Positions 26,300 to 36,643 of a stretch of 64,000 nt of DNA are shown piece by piece (positions within the stretch are counted from its first letter, which is position 1; every line of letters starts with the position of its first letter). The notes beneath the pieces were generated by a model, which worked only from the letters and a program-made list of their open reading frames with translations, did no database searches and was not told the DNA's origin. The position numbers and the translations under genes were made by a program. This stretch comes from Pandoraea horticolens (lineage in GTDB: Bacteria > Pseudomonadota > Gammaproteobacteria > Burkholderiales > Burkholderiaceae), in assembly GCF_902459555.1 (NCBI RefSeq), contig NZ_CABPSM010000007.1, positions 226,799 through 290,798 of the forward strand. Reading direction: 5' to 3'.

Positions 26300-27454
26300 T
26301 TACGGCTTGTCCTTGACGTCCTTGACCTGACCGATGGCGGTCAGGCTGGCGTCAAGGGTCGGCAGTTCGATCGTGCGCGAGCCCGAGTCGACCTGATCGA
26401 GCAACGTTTTCACGGCAGCAATGCGGCGTGACTTCGCATCGAAGTACTTGTCGAGCGCGGCTTGCGCGACCTGCACGTCGCTATGCACGGCCGACGCGTT
26501 GCGCGCCAGCAGCGCCAGACGCGCATTGAGCAATCGCAACTTGAGATTGGCGCGCAGGAAAGCGCCCTGCTCCGGCGCGACCAGCATCACGTCCGGATCG
26601 TCCAGGCGACGCACCTGCACCAGTTGCTTCACGCTGCCCAGCATCTCGGCAGACAGGCGGTGCCACGTTGCCGTCCAGCCCGTCTCGCCAGTGCTGCTCG
26701 GGCTGCTCCCATCCTTCCTGGGTTCGACGCGTTGCTCTTCGGCCTGCAATGGCAGCGTGTCGATCATGGCGATGGCCTGGTCGAGCTTGCCCGTCAATTG
26801 CGGAAGATCGGCGGCTGGCACGGCCTTCAGGTGGTCGATGTCCTTCTTCAACGCATCACGCACCCCGGCGAGTTGCGGCGCGCCCGTGCGTGCCAGCCGG
26901 GCGTCTGCGCCTTCCAGCGCAATCAGCGCGCCACGCACGTTACCGGTGAGCTGCAACTGTTGATTGGCACTCGTGACGATCTGCTCGGTTTCCGCCAGCA
27001 CCCATTCGTCGCGGTTGTGTGCAAGGTCCTGATAGAGCTGTTCGAGCGCGGCCTGCTGGCTGCGCGAATCGGCGACGCGGCTCTCAAGCGACGTGAGCCG
27101 GTTTTGCAGATCGCGTTGATTGTCGAGTGCCTGTGCTGTGCGTACCTGCGCCTGCATGAGTTGCGTGTCGCCCGTCTGCTGGCGGCGCGCCATTTCTTGC
27201 TGCACGCGGTCGAGCTTCTGGTTGAGCGACCAGCCACCGATGCCGGCCCCCGCCGACACGAGCACGAAGAGCAGCCACGGCAACGCGGCACCCGAGCCAC
27301 GGCGCTTTTGCGGCGGCTCCGGCGGTTGCCACGCAGGCGGGACGCCAGCCGTGCCGTAAGGGGCGCTGCCGGTCGCAGTGGAATTCGATGCCGCCGGGCC
27401 GGTCGACGCCGGCGGGTTCTGGGAAGACTCTGGAACGCGATTATCTGTCGTCAT
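26300..27454 (-). CDS. hemX: HemX, uroporphyrinogen-III C-methyltransferase-like membrane protein
   Basis: Protein of 384 residues with a Pro-rich cytoplasmic N-terminus, one membrane segment (about residues 70-90, A-L-P-W-L-L-F-V-L-V), a coiled-coil stretch with many Gln and Arg (about 95-150) and a helical periplasmic domain, as in HemX proteins. Members are named after C-methyltransferases, but this protein has no SAM-binding domain, so enzyme activity is doubtful. Its ATG overlaps the hemD end by 14 bases. It probably acts as scaffold for heme synthesis. Confidence 0.9.
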   Translation of the reverse strand: MTTDNRVPESSQNPPASTGPAASNSTATGSAPYGTAGVPPAWQPPEPPQKRRGSGAALPWLLFVLVSAGAGIGGWSLNQKLDRVQQEMARRQQTGDTQLMQAQVRTAQALDNQRDLQNRLTSLESRVADSRSQQAALEQLYQDLAHNRDEWVLAETEQIVTSANQQLQLTGNVRGALIALEGADARLARTGAPQLAGVRDALKKDIDHLKAVPAADLPQLTGKLDQAIAMIDTLPLQAEEQRVEPRKDGSSPSSTGETGWTATWHRLSAEMLGSVKQLVQVRRLDDPDVMLVAPEQGAFLRANLKLRLLNARLALLARNASAVHSDVQVAQAALDKYFDAKSRRIAAVKTLLDQVDSGSRTIELPTLDASLTAIGQVKDVKDKP

Positions 27455-28430
27455 GCTTGACTTGAATGGGATCCGCCCATGTTTTGAGTGCCGCCAGCAG
27501 GTTCTCGTCGCCGGGCGCGCATTGCGTAATCCTATCAAACCCCGCAGCACGCGCGGCATCTGCGATGCGTGCATGCGACGTAAAGCACGCCGCGGCGAGG
27601 ATTTGCGCCAGCACTTGTGGGGTGCCAGGTGTATGAAGACCGTCGCGCGTGCCGTAGCGCGCAGCGAGCAAAGTGGCCAGATGCCGCACGGCCTCGGAGC
27701 TGGTCAGCACCCAGGCGCAACGCGCGGGCAAGGCCAGCCGGGCTTCGAGTGCAGCCCAGGCGGTGGTGTCCGGCACGGGCGCGCGACGCGTGTAGGCGCT
27801 CACGATGTCGACCTGCGCACCGTTCGCGCGCAACGTGTCAGCCAGCAATTCGCGGCCACCATCGCCCCGCACGAGCAGCACCCGGCGTCCGGCAAGCGCC
27901 GTCAGATCGAGTTGCTCGAGCAAGGTTTCCGAGTCGAATCTCGCCGACGGTCCCCCCGGCGGAACAATCACCTTGTGCCGCGGCGGGGCGATGCCCGCGT
28001 CGGCCAACGCCTGCGCGCTGCCCGGCCCTACCACCGCGACCGGCAACGCCACCGGCCAGCGTTCGCCAGCGTCGATACCGGCATCGGTTGCAATGGCGGC
28101 ATTACCGCCGTCGCGAGACTGAATATCCACCAGCCGCGCCAGCGCATGCGCGACGGCATTGGGCGAGACAAATACCACCAGCGCGTAGGATGGTAGCGCG
28201 CCCAACGCGCTATCGAGCGCCGCCAATGCGCTGGGGTCGACTTGCTCGGCAATGTCCAACAATGGGAACGCAAGCGTGTCGATGCCTTCGGCGCGCAGCG
28301 CTTGGGCGAGCGAATCCGCCTGCCCGTCGGGGCGCGTCAGGATGGCGCATGGCGCAGCCGGCGTCGCCGAACCGGCGGCAGCGCGGCCAGCGGCACTCGC
28401 CGGCGAGATACCGGCGGAGAGCGGCAGCAT
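27441..28430 (-). CDS. hemD: Uroporphyrinogen-III synthase
   Basis: Protein of 329 residues: a short Ala/Ser/Gly-rich N-terminal extension, then the two-lobed HemD domain from about residue 30. Recognisable stretches are C-A-I-L-T-R-P, V-F-V-S-P-N-A-V, V-G-P-G-S-A-Q-A-L and V-L-L-V-R-G-D-G-G-R-E-L. It closes hydroxymethylbilane with inversion of ring D to give uroporphyrinogen III. The sequence of this family is poorly conserved, but position between hemC and hemX makes the call firm. The ATG at 28430 is 14 bases after the hemC stop; upstream in-frame starts would overlap hemC. Confidence 0.92.
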   Translation of the reverse strand: MLPLSAGISPASAAGRAAAGSATPAAPCAILTRPDGQADSLAQALRAEGIDTLAFPLLDIAEQVDPSALAALDSALGALPSYALVVFVSPNAVAHALARLVDIQSRDGGNAAIATDAGIDAGERWPVALPVAVVGPGSAQALADAGIAPPRHKVIVPPGGPSARFDSETLLEQLDLTALAGRRVLLVRGDGGRELLADTLRANGAQVDIVSAYTRRAPVPDTTAWAALEARLALPARCAWVLTSSEAVRHLATLLAARYGTRDGLHTPGTPQVLAQILAAACFTSHARIADAARAAGFDRITQCAPGDENLLAALKTWADPIQVKHDDR

Positions 28431-28444
28431 CGGCGCGCGCGGGC

Positions 28445-29413
28445 TCAAACGGGGGGGGCCTTCGGCTCGGACGGCGGCACCAATGCCCGCGCGCCCGCGT
28501 CGATCAACGCCTGCGCCACACGTTGTCCCAGTGCTTCGGCCCCAGCCACATCCCCCTGGGCGACCCTGGCGGCCCCCTGCGAGCGAAGCATCGTGGCGCC
28601 ATCCGTCGACGCAATGAAAGCGCGCAACGTCAATTCGCCTTGCGGGGTGAATTCGGCAAAAGCACCCAACGGAACCTGACACGAGCCACCCAGTGCGCGC
28701 GAAACCGCGCGCTCTGCGCTGACCGCCAGCGTGGTGCGAGCATCATGCAACGGTGCGAGCCATTGCAGGATTTCGGGACGTCCGGCACGCACTTCGATCC
28801 CCAACGCGCCCTGCCCGGCCGCCGGCAAGCTGGCCTCTGTCGGAATCGTGGCGCGAATGCGCGCGCCAAGCCCTAGTCGTTTGAGGCCGGCCGCTGCGAG
28901 AATGATCGCCGCGAAATCGCCCCGGTCGAGTTTGCCCAGACGCGTATCCAGATTGCCGCGCAATGGCGCGACCTTCAGATGCGGATACCGGGTGCGCAGG
29001 CTCACTTCACGGCGCAGGCTCGATGTACCGACCACCGCCCCGGCAGGCAGCGCATCGAGGCTGTCGTAGTCGTTGCTCACGAAGGCGTCGCACGGATCTT
29101 CGCGCTCTAGCACCGCCGCCAGCGCGAAGCCATCGGGCAGTTGCATCGGCACGTCCTTGAGCGAATGGACGGCGAGATCGGCACGTCCGTCGGCCAGTGC
29201 AAGTTCGAGTTCCTTGACGAACAGCCCCTTGCCGCCGACCTTCGCGAGCGATCGGTCGAGAATCTGGTCACCCCGAGTGGTCATTCCGAGAATACTCACG
29301 TGACACTGCGGATATAATTTGTGCAGCGCGTCACGCACGTGTTCGGCCTGCCACATGGCAAGCCGACTCTCGCGCGAAGCGATCACCAGGGTTTCAGGAG
29401 TAGCGAAGTTCAT
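28445..29413 (-). CDS. hemC: Porphobilinogen deaminase (hydroxymethylbilane synthase)
   Basis: Enzyme of 322 residues, full length. It joins four porphobilinogens into hydroxymethylbilane using a covalently bound dipyrromethane cofactor. The attachment Cys is C245 in G-G-S-C-Q-V-P-L-G; the catalytic D-V-P motif (S-L-K-D-V-P), G-T-S-S-L-R-R and R-G-N-L-D-T-R are intact. It is first in hemC-hemD-hemX-hemY and divergent from ppc, with a 79-base promoter gap between the two genes. Confidence 0.97.
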   Translation of the reverse strand: MNFATPETLVIASRESRLAMWQAEHVRDALHKLYPQCHVSILGMTTRGDQILDRSLAKVGGKGLFVKELELALADGRADLAVHSLKDVPMQLPDGFALAAVLEREDPCDAFVSNDYDSLDALPAGAVVGTSSLRREVSLRTRYPHLKVAPLRGNLDTRLGKLDRGDFAAIILAAAGLKRLGLGARIRATIPTEASLPAAGQGALGIEVRAGRPEILQWLAPLHDARTTLAVSAERAVSRALGGSCQVPLGAFAEFTPQGELTLRAFIASTDGATMLRSQGAARVAQGDVAGAEALGQRVAQALIDAGARALVPPSEPKAPPV

Positions 29414-29492
29414 TCAGCAACCGCGTGAAGACCAAAAGAAAAAATGGTAACACGCTTGACCGGCCCGAACGGCTGGTCTCGAGAGGAGCGAC

Positions 29493-32447
29493 ATGAAGAG
29501 CAGCGCAAAGGTAAAAGCCCCGCAAGAGGGCCTCGCCAAGTCGGTCGGCAAAACTTCCCCCGCAAATGCAGCAGCCGCGGTCCCATCCATCTCCGAAACG
29601 GTGCCGGATGTGCCGGCCAAGTCCAAGGCTCGCCGCTCGCGCGAAGACAAGGACGCGCCGCTGCGCGAGGACATACGCTTCCTCGGCCGCCTGCTCGGCG
29701 ATGTGTTGCGCGAGCAGCAAGGCAGCGCCGCCTTCGATCTGGTCGAGACGATTCGTCAGAACGCCGTGCGCTTTCACCGCGAAGGTGACCGCAGCGCCGC
29801 CCGCGCACTCGACACACTGCTGGGCGGCCTGACCAACGAGCAAGCCATTCAGGTGGTGCGCGCGTTCAGCTATTTCTCGCATCTGGCCAATATTGCCGAG
29901 GACCGCCACCACAACCGGCGTCGCCGCGTACATGCCCTCGCGGGCAGCCGCGCACAGCCGGGCAGCCTGAGCGCCGCGCTGCAAAGCCTGAAAGACGCTG
30001 GTCGTGCCGATCCGGCCACGTTGCAGGCGTTTTTCGCCAGCGCGCTCATCGTGCCGGTGCTCACGGCCCACCCGACCGAAGTTCAGCGCAAGAGTATTCT
30101 CGATGCCGAGCGCGAAATCGCCCGCCTGCTGGCGCATCGCGACGACGCCCTCACCGAACGGGAGTCGGCGCGTAACACGGAATCGATGCGCGCTTACGTC
30201 ACCACGCTGTGGCAGACCCGTATGTTGCGCGGCTCACGACTGACAGTGGCCGACGAAATCGACAACGCGCTGTCGTATTACCGCAGCACGTTCCTCACCG
30301 AAATTCCCGCGTTGTACGACGATGTCAGCGCCGAGCTGCACGACGCCGTACCGAGCGTGCGCGCCGAAGGTCTCGGACGCTTCCTGCAAATGGGCAGTTG
30401 GATCGGCGGCGATCGCGACGGCAATCCGAACGTCACGGCACAAACGCTGCAACTCGCGATCACGCGTCAGGCCACCGAGATCTTCGCGCATTACCTCGAA
30501 GAGGTGCACTTGCTGGGGGCGGAATTGTCTGTCTCGCAACTGCTCGCCGGAGCAAGCGACGCCTTGCTCACACTCGCCCGCCGCTCACCCGACGACTCGC
30601 CGCACCGCACCGACGAACCCTATCGGCGCGCCCTCATCGGCGTGTACGCCCGTCTGGCCGCCACGGCGCGCGAGTGGGTCGGCCACGTGCCGCACCGCGG
30701 CGCGGTCGGCGACGCCCGGCCGTATCTCGACGCCAGCGAATTCATCTCGGACCTGAACACGGTCGTCGCGTCGCTCATGGCGCATCATGGCGGCGCGCTG
30801 ATCTCGCAACGGCTCGGCCCGCTCGTGCGCGCCGCAGAGGTATTCGGCTTCCACCTGGCGAGCATCGACCTGCGTCAGAGTTCGGATATTCACGAAGCGG
30901 TCATCGCCGAGTTGTTCGCCAAGGCGGGCGTCGAAGCGAATTACGCAAAACTCGGCGAAGACGAAAAGCTCGCTCTGCTGCTGCGCGAACTGCGCGAGCC
31001 GCGTCCGCTCTTCTCGCCGTATCTCGACTACTCGCAGCGCACCCGCGACGAGTTGGCCGTGTTTGCCGCCGCTCGCGACATCCGCGCCCGCTTCGGTCCG
31101 CGTGCGGTACGCAACTACATCATTTCGCATACGGAAACCGTGAGCGATCTGGTGGAAGTCATGCTGCTGCAAAAGGAGACGGGACTCTTTCAGGGCGCGC
31201 TCGGCGGCGATAGTGCGAAGACCGTGGAGCCCAAAATCGGCGCCATGGTCATCCCGCTCTTCGAGACGATCGCCGACCTGCGCAATGCGCCCGTCATCAT
31301 GCGCGAGTTCTTCGACATCCCTGGCATGTCCGGTGTGGTGACGCAGCAAGGCGGCGAGCAGGAAGTCATGCTCGGCTATTCCGACAGCAACAAGGACGGC
31401 GGCTTCCTCACATCGAACTGGGAACTGTACAAGGCGGAACTCGCACTCGTGCGCCTGTTCGAGGAGAAAGGCATCCGCCTGCGCCTGTTCCACGGCCGGG
31501 GCGGTACGGTGGGCCGTGGCGGTGGCCCGACCTATCAGGCCATCCTGTCGCAACCGCCGGGTACCGTGAACGGACAGATTCGCCTCACGGAACAAGGCGA
31601 GATCATCGCAAGCAAGTTCGCCAACCCGGAGATCGGGCGGCGCAATCTCGAGACGATCGTGGCCGCCACGCTAGAAGCCACGCTGCTGCCGAGCCGCAAT
31701 CAGCCACCGCATCTGGCCGCGTACGAGAAGGTCATGCAGACGCTCTCCGACACGGCCTTCGCAGCATATCGCAACCTTGTCTATGAGACGCCGGGCTTCA
31801 CCGACTATTTCTTCTCGGCGACGCCGATTGCGGAAATCGCCGAGTTGAACATCGGTTCGCGCCCCGCATCGCGCAAGTTCTCCGACCCGAAAAACCGCCG
31901 CATCGAAGACCTTCGCGCCATTCCGTGGGGCTTCTCGTGGGGCCAGTGCCGCCTGCTCATCACCGGTTGGTACGGCTTTGGCAGTGCGGTCGGCGCCTAT
32001 CTCGAGGGCGATGCGAAGGCCGACGACGCAAGCCGCGAGAAGCGGCTCGATACGTTGCGTCAGATGGTCAAGCGCTGGCCGTTCTTCGCGAACCTGCTCT
32101 CGAACATGGACATGGTGCTCGCCAAGACCGATCTGGGCGTGGCATCGCGTTATGCCGAACTGGTGGCGGACGAGCAGCTGCGCAAGCGCGTTTTCGACCG
32201 CATCGTGAGCGAGTGGCAAAGCACGTCGCGGGCACTCACCCTCATCACCGGTCATGAAGAACGACTTGCAGACAACCCGTTGCTCGCACGCTCTATCAAG
32301 AACCGCTTCCCTTACCTCGATCCGCTCAACCACTTGCAGGTCGAGTTGCTGCAACGGCATCGGGCAGGGGCATCGGACGAGCGCGCACGGCGTGGCATCC
32401 ATCTGTCCATCAACGGCATTGCGGCCGGTCTGCGCAATACGGGTTGA
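29493..32447 (+). CDS. ppc: Phosphoenolpyruvate carboxylase
   Basis: Enzyme of 984 residues, in the usual range for bacterial PEP carboxylases, with about 60 extra residues at the N-terminus. It adds bicarbonate to phosphoenolpyruvate to give oxaloacetate, refilling the TCA cycle. Catalytic signatures are intact: V-L-T-A-H-P-T-E with the catalytic His, [10 protein letters not shown] and the [14 protein letters not shown] loop; the C-terminus ends near N-T-G as in the family. GAGAGGAG precedes the ATG. Divergent from hemC, an arrangement common in Burkholderiaceae. Confidence 0.97.
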   Translation: MKSSAKVKAPQEGLAKSVGKTSPANAAAAVPSISETVPDVPAKSKARRSREDKDAPLREDIRFLGRLLGDVLREQQGSAAFDLVETIRQNAVRFHREGDRSAARALDTLLGGLTNEQAIQVVRAFSYFSHLANIAEDRHHNRRRRVHALAGSRAQPGSLSAALQSLKDAGRADPATLQAFFASALIVPVLTAHPTEVQRKSILDAEREIARLLAHRDDALTERESARNTESMRAYVTTLWQTRMLRGSRLTVADEIDNALSYYRSTFLTEIPALYDDVSAELHDAVPSVRAEGLGRFLQMGSWIGGDRDGNPNVTAQTLQLAITRQATEIFAHYLEEVHLLGAELSVSQLLAGASDALLTLARRSPDDSPHRTDEPYRRALIGVYARLAATAREWVGHVPHRGAVGDARPYLDASEFISDLNTVVASLMAHHGGALISQRLGPLVRAAEVFGFHLASIDLRQSSDIHEAVIAELFAKAGVEANYAKLGEDEKLALLLRELREPRPLFSPYLDYSQRTRDELAVFAAARDIRARFGPRAVRNYIISHTETVSDLVEVMLLQKETGLFQGALGGDSAKTVEPKIGAMVIPLFETIADLRNAPVIMREFFDIPGMSGVVTQQGGEQEVMLGYSDSNKDGGFLTSNWELYKAELALVRLFEEKGIRLRLFHGRGGTVGRGGGPTYQAILSQPPGTVNGQIRLTEQGEIIASKFANPEIGRRNLETIVAATLEATLLPSRNQPPHLAAYEKVMQTLSDTAFAAYRNLVYETPGFTDYFFSATPIAEIAELNIGSRPASRKFSDPKNRRIEDLRAIPWGFSWGQCRLLITGWYGFGSAVGAYLEGDAKADDASREKRLDTLRQMVKRWPFFANLLSNMDMVLAKTDLGVASRYAELVADEQLRKRVFDRIVSEWQSTSRALTLITGHEERLADNPLLARSIKNRFPYLDPLNHLQVELLQRHRAGASDERARRGIHLSINGIAAGLRNTG

Positions 32448-32632
32448 GGCCCGCGTAGCGTGACGCTGCGTCAGCGCCGCAGAATGCGGGGTTGACGCAG
32501 AACGCCGGCTCACCGGAGACGTCCGGCCAGTTGATCTACGAGATCCTTGGGATTCTCCCCAACGACAGTCGACCGATAGGACGGTATATTTCATCGGATT
32601 CGACCCGATGGCTGCCGGGGGGCCCATCCATC

Positions 32633-33442
32633 ATGCATTCCGATTCCAACGCACTATCGACATACCCGCCGCGCACGGCACGCATCGGCGTCGCACGACA
32701 TGCGGCAACGCTGATCGCCGCGACGGCGCTTGCGCTGCCGTCCATCGGCGTGCAGGCGGGTCCGGCATCCACGATGCCGTTGCGCGATGCCAACAACGAT
32801 TTTTCTCCCTCGCATACGCTCACGGCCGCCGCACCGCATGGCGTGCGGGGTCTGGCCGTGCGCCTGGTTTCGCAAACGCTGACCGCATCGCCCGGCGCGC
32901 CGGCCAAGCCACGCGCCGTCGTCGACCCGGTGCTCGACTCGCTGATGAACGGCATTCTGGAGCGTCTGGCGATCAGCGAAGCCGTGGCGCGCACCAAGTA
33001 CACGTCGGGCAAGCCGGTGCAGGACACGCCGCGCGAACAGGCGTTGCTTGACAGCATGGGAGAGCGGGCTGCCCAGTTCGGCCTGACGTCCGCGCAGGCC
33101 CGAACTTTCTTCCGTCTGCAAATCGAGGCGGGCAAGCTGGTGCAGACCGCCCTGCTGGCCCGCTGGGCGCGTGAAGGCGGCGCCCCGGGCGAACCGGTCG
33201 ATCTGGCCACGCGTCTGCGCCCCGCGCTCGACCGGCTTGGCACCTCGCTCATGCACGATCTCGGACGCCTGTGCGCGCTGCCCGACGATCCCTCGCGCAT
33301 GGCCCGCATTCACCAGGCGCGCGAGCGCATTGCGAAGACGGCGAAGCTCGAAGCGCTGCAACGCGCGGCGTTCGACGAAGCCACCTCCGGCCTTTGTCTG
33401 TCGGCACCGCCGCGTATCTGGACACTGTCGATGGCGAACTGA
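32633..33442 (+). CDS. Secreted chorismate mutase, AroQ-gamma type
   Basis: Protein of 269 residues with a cleavable export signal (hydrophobic core [12 protein letters not shown], likely cut after V-Q-A near residue 43) and an all-helical AroQ domain: [11 protein letters not shown] with the catalytic Arg/Lys, then [15 protein letters not shown]. The gamma subclass is periplasmic or secreted and separate from the shikimate enzymes, converting chorismate to prephenate outside the cytoplasm. The ATG at 32633 gives the signal; the longer frame does not. It is not followed by aromatic genes but by argH. Confidence 0.85.
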   Translation: MHSDSNALSTYPPRTARIGVARHAATLIAATALALPSIGVQAGPASTMPLRDANNDFSPSHTLTAAAPHGVRGLAVRLVSQTLTASPGAPAKPRAVVDPVLDSLMNGILERLAISEAVARTKYTSGKPVQDTPREQALLDSMGERAAQFGLTSAQARTFFRLQIEAGKLVQTALLARWAREGGAPGEPVDLATRLRPALDRLGTSLMHDLGRLCALPDDPSRMARIHQARERIAKTAKLEALQRAAFDEATSGLCLSAPPRIWTLSMAN

Positions 33443-33576
33443 CCGGGTGCCCGACCTCGGCGAGGCGCGTGTTGGGGGAGACGCCGCCCGGGGGGTTGTA
33501 TAATCACGGTTTGCCGTGCTCTGCCGCGGTTCGCTTCAATCTGCCCCGATGGGCCTCGATTAGCCACGCTACGACA

Positions 33577-34974
33577 ATGACCTCCCAACTCCACAAGAAA
33601 GGCGAAGCCTGGTCGGCCCGTTTTTCCGAACCCGTTTCCGAACTCGTCAAGCGCTATACGGCGTCGGTGTTCTTCGACAAGCGCCTCGCGCTGTTCGACA
33701 TCGAAGGCTCGCTCGCCCATGCCGACATGCTCTCGGCACAAGGCATCATCAGCGCACAGGATCTGGCCGACATCCAGCGCGGCATGACGCAGATCCGCGG
33801 TGAGATCGAGCGCGGCGAGTTCGAGTGGCAACTGGATCTCGAAGACGTTCACCTGAACATCGAAGCGCGCCTGACCGCCCTCATCGGCGACGCGGGCAAG
33901 CGCCTGCACACTGGCCGCTCGCGTAACGATCAGGTCGCCACCGACATCCGCCTGTGGCTGCGCAGCGAAATCGACCGGATCGGCGATCACCTCGGCGATC
34001 TGCGCCGCGCGCTGCTGGATCTGGCGGAGCAGCACAGCGCGACGATCCTGCCGGGCTTCACCCATTTGCAAGTGGCGCAGCCGGTGACGTTCGGCCATCA
34101 CCTGATGGCTTATTTCGAAATGTTCAGCCGCGACGCCGAGCGCATGCTCGACGTGCGTCGCCGCGTGAACCGCCTGCCGCTGGGCGCCGCCGCACTGGCC
34201 GGCACGAGCTATCCGATCGATCGCGAACGTGTCGCCGCGACGCTCGGCTTCGAAGACGTCTGCGCGAACTCGCTCGACGCCGTGTCGGATCGTGACTTCG
34301 CCATCGAATTCACGGCAGCCGCTGCGCTGGTGATGACGCATGTGTCGCGCTTCTCGGAAGAGCTGGTGCTGTGGATGAGCCCGCGCGTGGGTTTCATCGA
34401 TCTGGCCGACCGTTTCTGCACCGGCAGTTCGATCATGCCGCAGAAGAAGAACCCGGACGTGCCCGAACTGGCGCGCGGCAAGACCGGCCGCGTCAATGGC
34501 CACCTCATCGGCCTGCTCACGCTGATGAAGGGCCAGCCGCTCGCGTACAACAAAGACAATCAGGAAGACAAGGAGCCGCTGTTCGACACGGTCGACACCG
34601 TGATCGACACGCTGCGCATCTTCGCGGACATGGTGCCCGGCATCAAGGTGCGCGAAGCCAACATGCGTAACGCCGCGCTGCAAGGGTTCTCGACCGCCAC
34701 CGATCTGGCCGACTACCTCGTCAAGAAGGGTCTGCCGTTCCGCGACGCCCACGAAATCGTGGCTCACGCCGTGAAGATCTGTTCGGACCGCGACATCGAT
34801 CTGGCCGACCTGTCGCTCGCCGAGTTGCAGAAGTTCTCGCCGCTGGTCGGTGAAGACGTCTTCGACTACCTCACGCTCGAAGGCTCGGTCGCCAGCCGTA
34901 ACCATATCGGCGGCACGGCCCCGGCACAGGTGCAACGCGCCATCGCGGCAGCGCGCGCGAAGCTCGCCAAGTAA
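33577..34974 (+). CDS. argH: Argininosuccinate lyase
   Basis: Enzyme of 465 residues, full length. It splits argininosuccinate into arginine and fumarate, the last step of arginine synthesis. The fumarase/aspartase signature [12 protein letters not shown], the H-T-G-R-S-R-N-D-Q substrate loop and T-H-L-Q-V-A-Q-P are intact. The ATG at 33577 ([19 protein letters not shown]) matches family N-termini. A promoter-like GTATAAT lies in the gap just upstream (about 33497). Confidence 0.97.
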   Translation: MTSQLHKKGEAWSARFSEPVSELVKRYTASVFFDKRLALFDIEGSLAHADMLSAQGIISAQDLADIQRGMTQIRGEIERGEFEWQLDLEDVHLNIEARLTALIGDAGKRLHTGRSRNDQVATDIRLWLRSEIDRIGDHLGDLRRALLDLAEQHSATILPGFTHLQVAQPVTFGHHLMAYFEMFSRDAERMLDVRRRVNRLPLGAAALAGTSYPIDRERVAATLGFEDVCANSLDAVSDRDFAIEFTAAAALVMTHVSRFSEELVLWMSPRVGFIDLADRFCTGSSIMPQKKNPDVPELARGKTGRVNGHLIGLLTLMKGQPLAYNKDNQEDKEPLFDTVDTVIDTLRIFADMVPGIKVREANMRNAALQGFSTATDLADYLVKKGLPFRDAHEIVAHAVKICSDRDIDLADLSLAELQKFSPLVGEDVFDYLTLEGSVASRNHIGGTAPAQVQRAIAAARAKLAK

Positions 34975-35036
34975 GGTCGTCCGGCAGGGCCGTCGAACCT
35001 TGCTCTGATCTCTTCTGACTTAGCCGGCACCAACGA

Positions 35037-35066
35037 AAATGCCACCCGATCGGGTGGCATTTTTTA
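35037..35066. terminator. Bidirectional terminator between argH and gltS
   Basis: AAAATGCCACCCGATCGGGT begins a near-perfect palindrome (ATGCCACCCGA / TCGGGTGGCAT) flanked by A- and T-runs, so it terminates both convergent genes. Confidence 0.9.
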
Positions 35067-35094
35067 TCGGCACGGCGATGTCACACGCCTTCCA

Positions 35095-36309
35095 TCAGAA
35101 CAGCGGTAACGACAGGAACCCCTTGATGATGAGCGCGTTGAGGATGTCGATGAAGAACGCCCCCACCATCGGCACGATCAGGAACGCAATGTGCGACGGA
35201 CCGAAACGCTCGGTCACCGCCTGCATGTTGGCGATGGCCGTCGGCGTCGCGCCCAGCCCGAAGCCGCAATGGCCCGCAGCCAGCACCGCGGCATCGTAGT
35301 TGCGCCCCATCACGCGGAACGTGACGAAAATCGCGTACAAAGCCATCGCCACGGCCTGCACGACGAGAATCACGATCATCGGCAACGCCAGCGTCGAGAG
35401 ATCCCACAGGCGCAGGGTCATGAGCGCCATCGCCAGAAACAGCGACAGACTCACGTTGCCCATCACCGACAGCGAGCGCTCGAACACTTCATACCCCACG
35501 AGCGACAGTAGATTGCGCACGACCACACCGGTAAACAGCACGCACACGAATGTCGGCAATTCGAACGCCGTCCCTGAGAGCCAGCGTGCAATGACCTCGC
35601 CGCCCAACAGACAGATCGCAATCATCGCCACCGTCTCGATCAGCGCCTGCGCGGTAATCAGACGCACCGTATGCGGTTGCTCGAAGCCTTCCGGCGCCGC
35701 ATCCTTCGCGACATCGAAGCCCGGCACCTGATTGCCCAAGCGCCCCACCAGATAACGCGCTACCGGCCCGCCCAGCAAGCCTCCCAGCACCAGCCCGAAC
35801 GTGGCGCAGGCCATCGCGATCTCAAGGGCCGATTGCACGCCGTAGCGCGAGGTCAGCGTCTCACCCCACGCGGCGCCCGTGCCATGCCCGCCCGCCAGCG
35901 TGATCGACCCGCCCAGCATACCGACGCCCGGCGCCAATCCCATCATCGTGGCAAGCCCAACGCCAATCGCGTTCTGCATGATCAACATACCCGCCACCAC
36001 GGCGAGGAACAGCACCAGACGACGCCCCCCCGCCTTGAGGCTCGCCAGATTGGCCGACAGGCCGATCGTCGCAAAGAAAGCCAGCATCAGCGGCGTTTGC
36101 AGCGACGTATCGAATTTCAATTCGAAGTGCCCGATCTGACGCAGCGCCAGCGTGCCCAGCGCCACCAGCAAGCCAGCAGCGACCGGCTCGGGAATGCTGT
36201 ACGTACGGAGCGGTGCGATCCACTCGACCAGCTTGCGGCCCAGCAACAAGACCAACGTGGCACATACGAGCGTGCCGTAGTTACTGAACACCAGTTGTCC
36301 GGTTTCCAT
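35095..36309 (-). CDS. gltS: Sodium/glutamate symporter
   Basis: Inner-membrane carrier of 404 residues with about 10-12 hydrophobic segments in two inverted halves. Family features include G-G-H-G-T-G-A-A-W in the first half (about residue 142) and A-G-H-C-G-F-G-L-G-A-T-P-T-A in the second, the paired Gly-rich re-entrant loops of the ESS family. It imports glutamate with Na+. The start at 36309 has GGAGGG upstream. Convergent with argH. Confidence 0.93.
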   Translation of the reverse strand: METGQLVFSNYGTLVCATLVLLLGRKLVEWIAPLRTYSIPEPVAAGLLVALGTLALRQIGHFELKFDTSLQTPLMLAFFATIGLSANLASLKAGGRRLVLFLAVVAGMLIMQNAIGVGLATMMGLAPGVGMLGGSITLAGGHGTGAAWGETLTSRYGVQSALEIAMACATFGLVLGGLLGGPVARYLVGRLGNQVPGFDVAKDAAPEGFEQPHTVRLITAQALIETVAMIAICLLGGEVIARWLSGTAFELPTFVCVLFTGVVVRNLLSLVGYEVFERSLSVMGNVSLSLFLAMALMTLRLWDLSTLALPMIVILVVQAVAMALYAIFVTFRVMGRNYDAAVLAAGHCGFGLGATPTAIANMQAVTERFGPSHIAFLIVPMVGAFFIDILNALIIKGFLSLPLF

Positions 36310-36590
36310 GAACCCTCCTGCTCGAAAAAAGTGCGTCGAGTGTAGCAATCGAAGCAGTCCTAATTGCCGGGAAACTGCTTAAATGCGAGAAATTCAAGCT
36401 AATGCACAAATCGAGCGATCGAGGGCGCTTTGCGTCAATATACCGGCATTTCGCGCCAGTTCACCGTCATTTCAATCGAGTTACACACACGCCACTGTGT
36501 TCCTCAAGTCAAGAGTACGCAAGTCATGAATTTCAGACGCCGCAAACAGGCGTATAAGGCGCGCCACCTTCAGGGCAATCGACACACAAG
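36310..36590. other. Non-coding gap upstream of gltS
   Basis: About 280 bases (330 to the decarboxylase stop). It carries the gltS promoter region and, at its right end, the decarboxylase terminator. Short frames on the plus strand have no ribosome site or motif. I see no RNA gene. Confidence 0.4.
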
Positions 36591-36625
36591 AAAAAAGCCC
36601 CATGTTTTCACACGGGGCCGCTTTT
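36591..36625 (-). terminator. Terminator of the basic amino acid decarboxylase
   Basis: On the minus strand GCCCC / GGGGC pairs across a 12-base loop and is followed by TTTTTTC, about 20 bases after the stop codon. Confidence 0.7.
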
Positions 36626-36643
36626 CACATCAGGCAGGACGAC

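Noticed and set aside
26300..27454. Calling HemX an active C-methyltransferase
   Set aside because: The protein has a membrane anchor, a coiled coil and no SAM-binding domain.
33310..34935. 541-codon open frame opposite argH
   Set aside because: Shadow of argH; arginine/glutamine-rich composition without motif.
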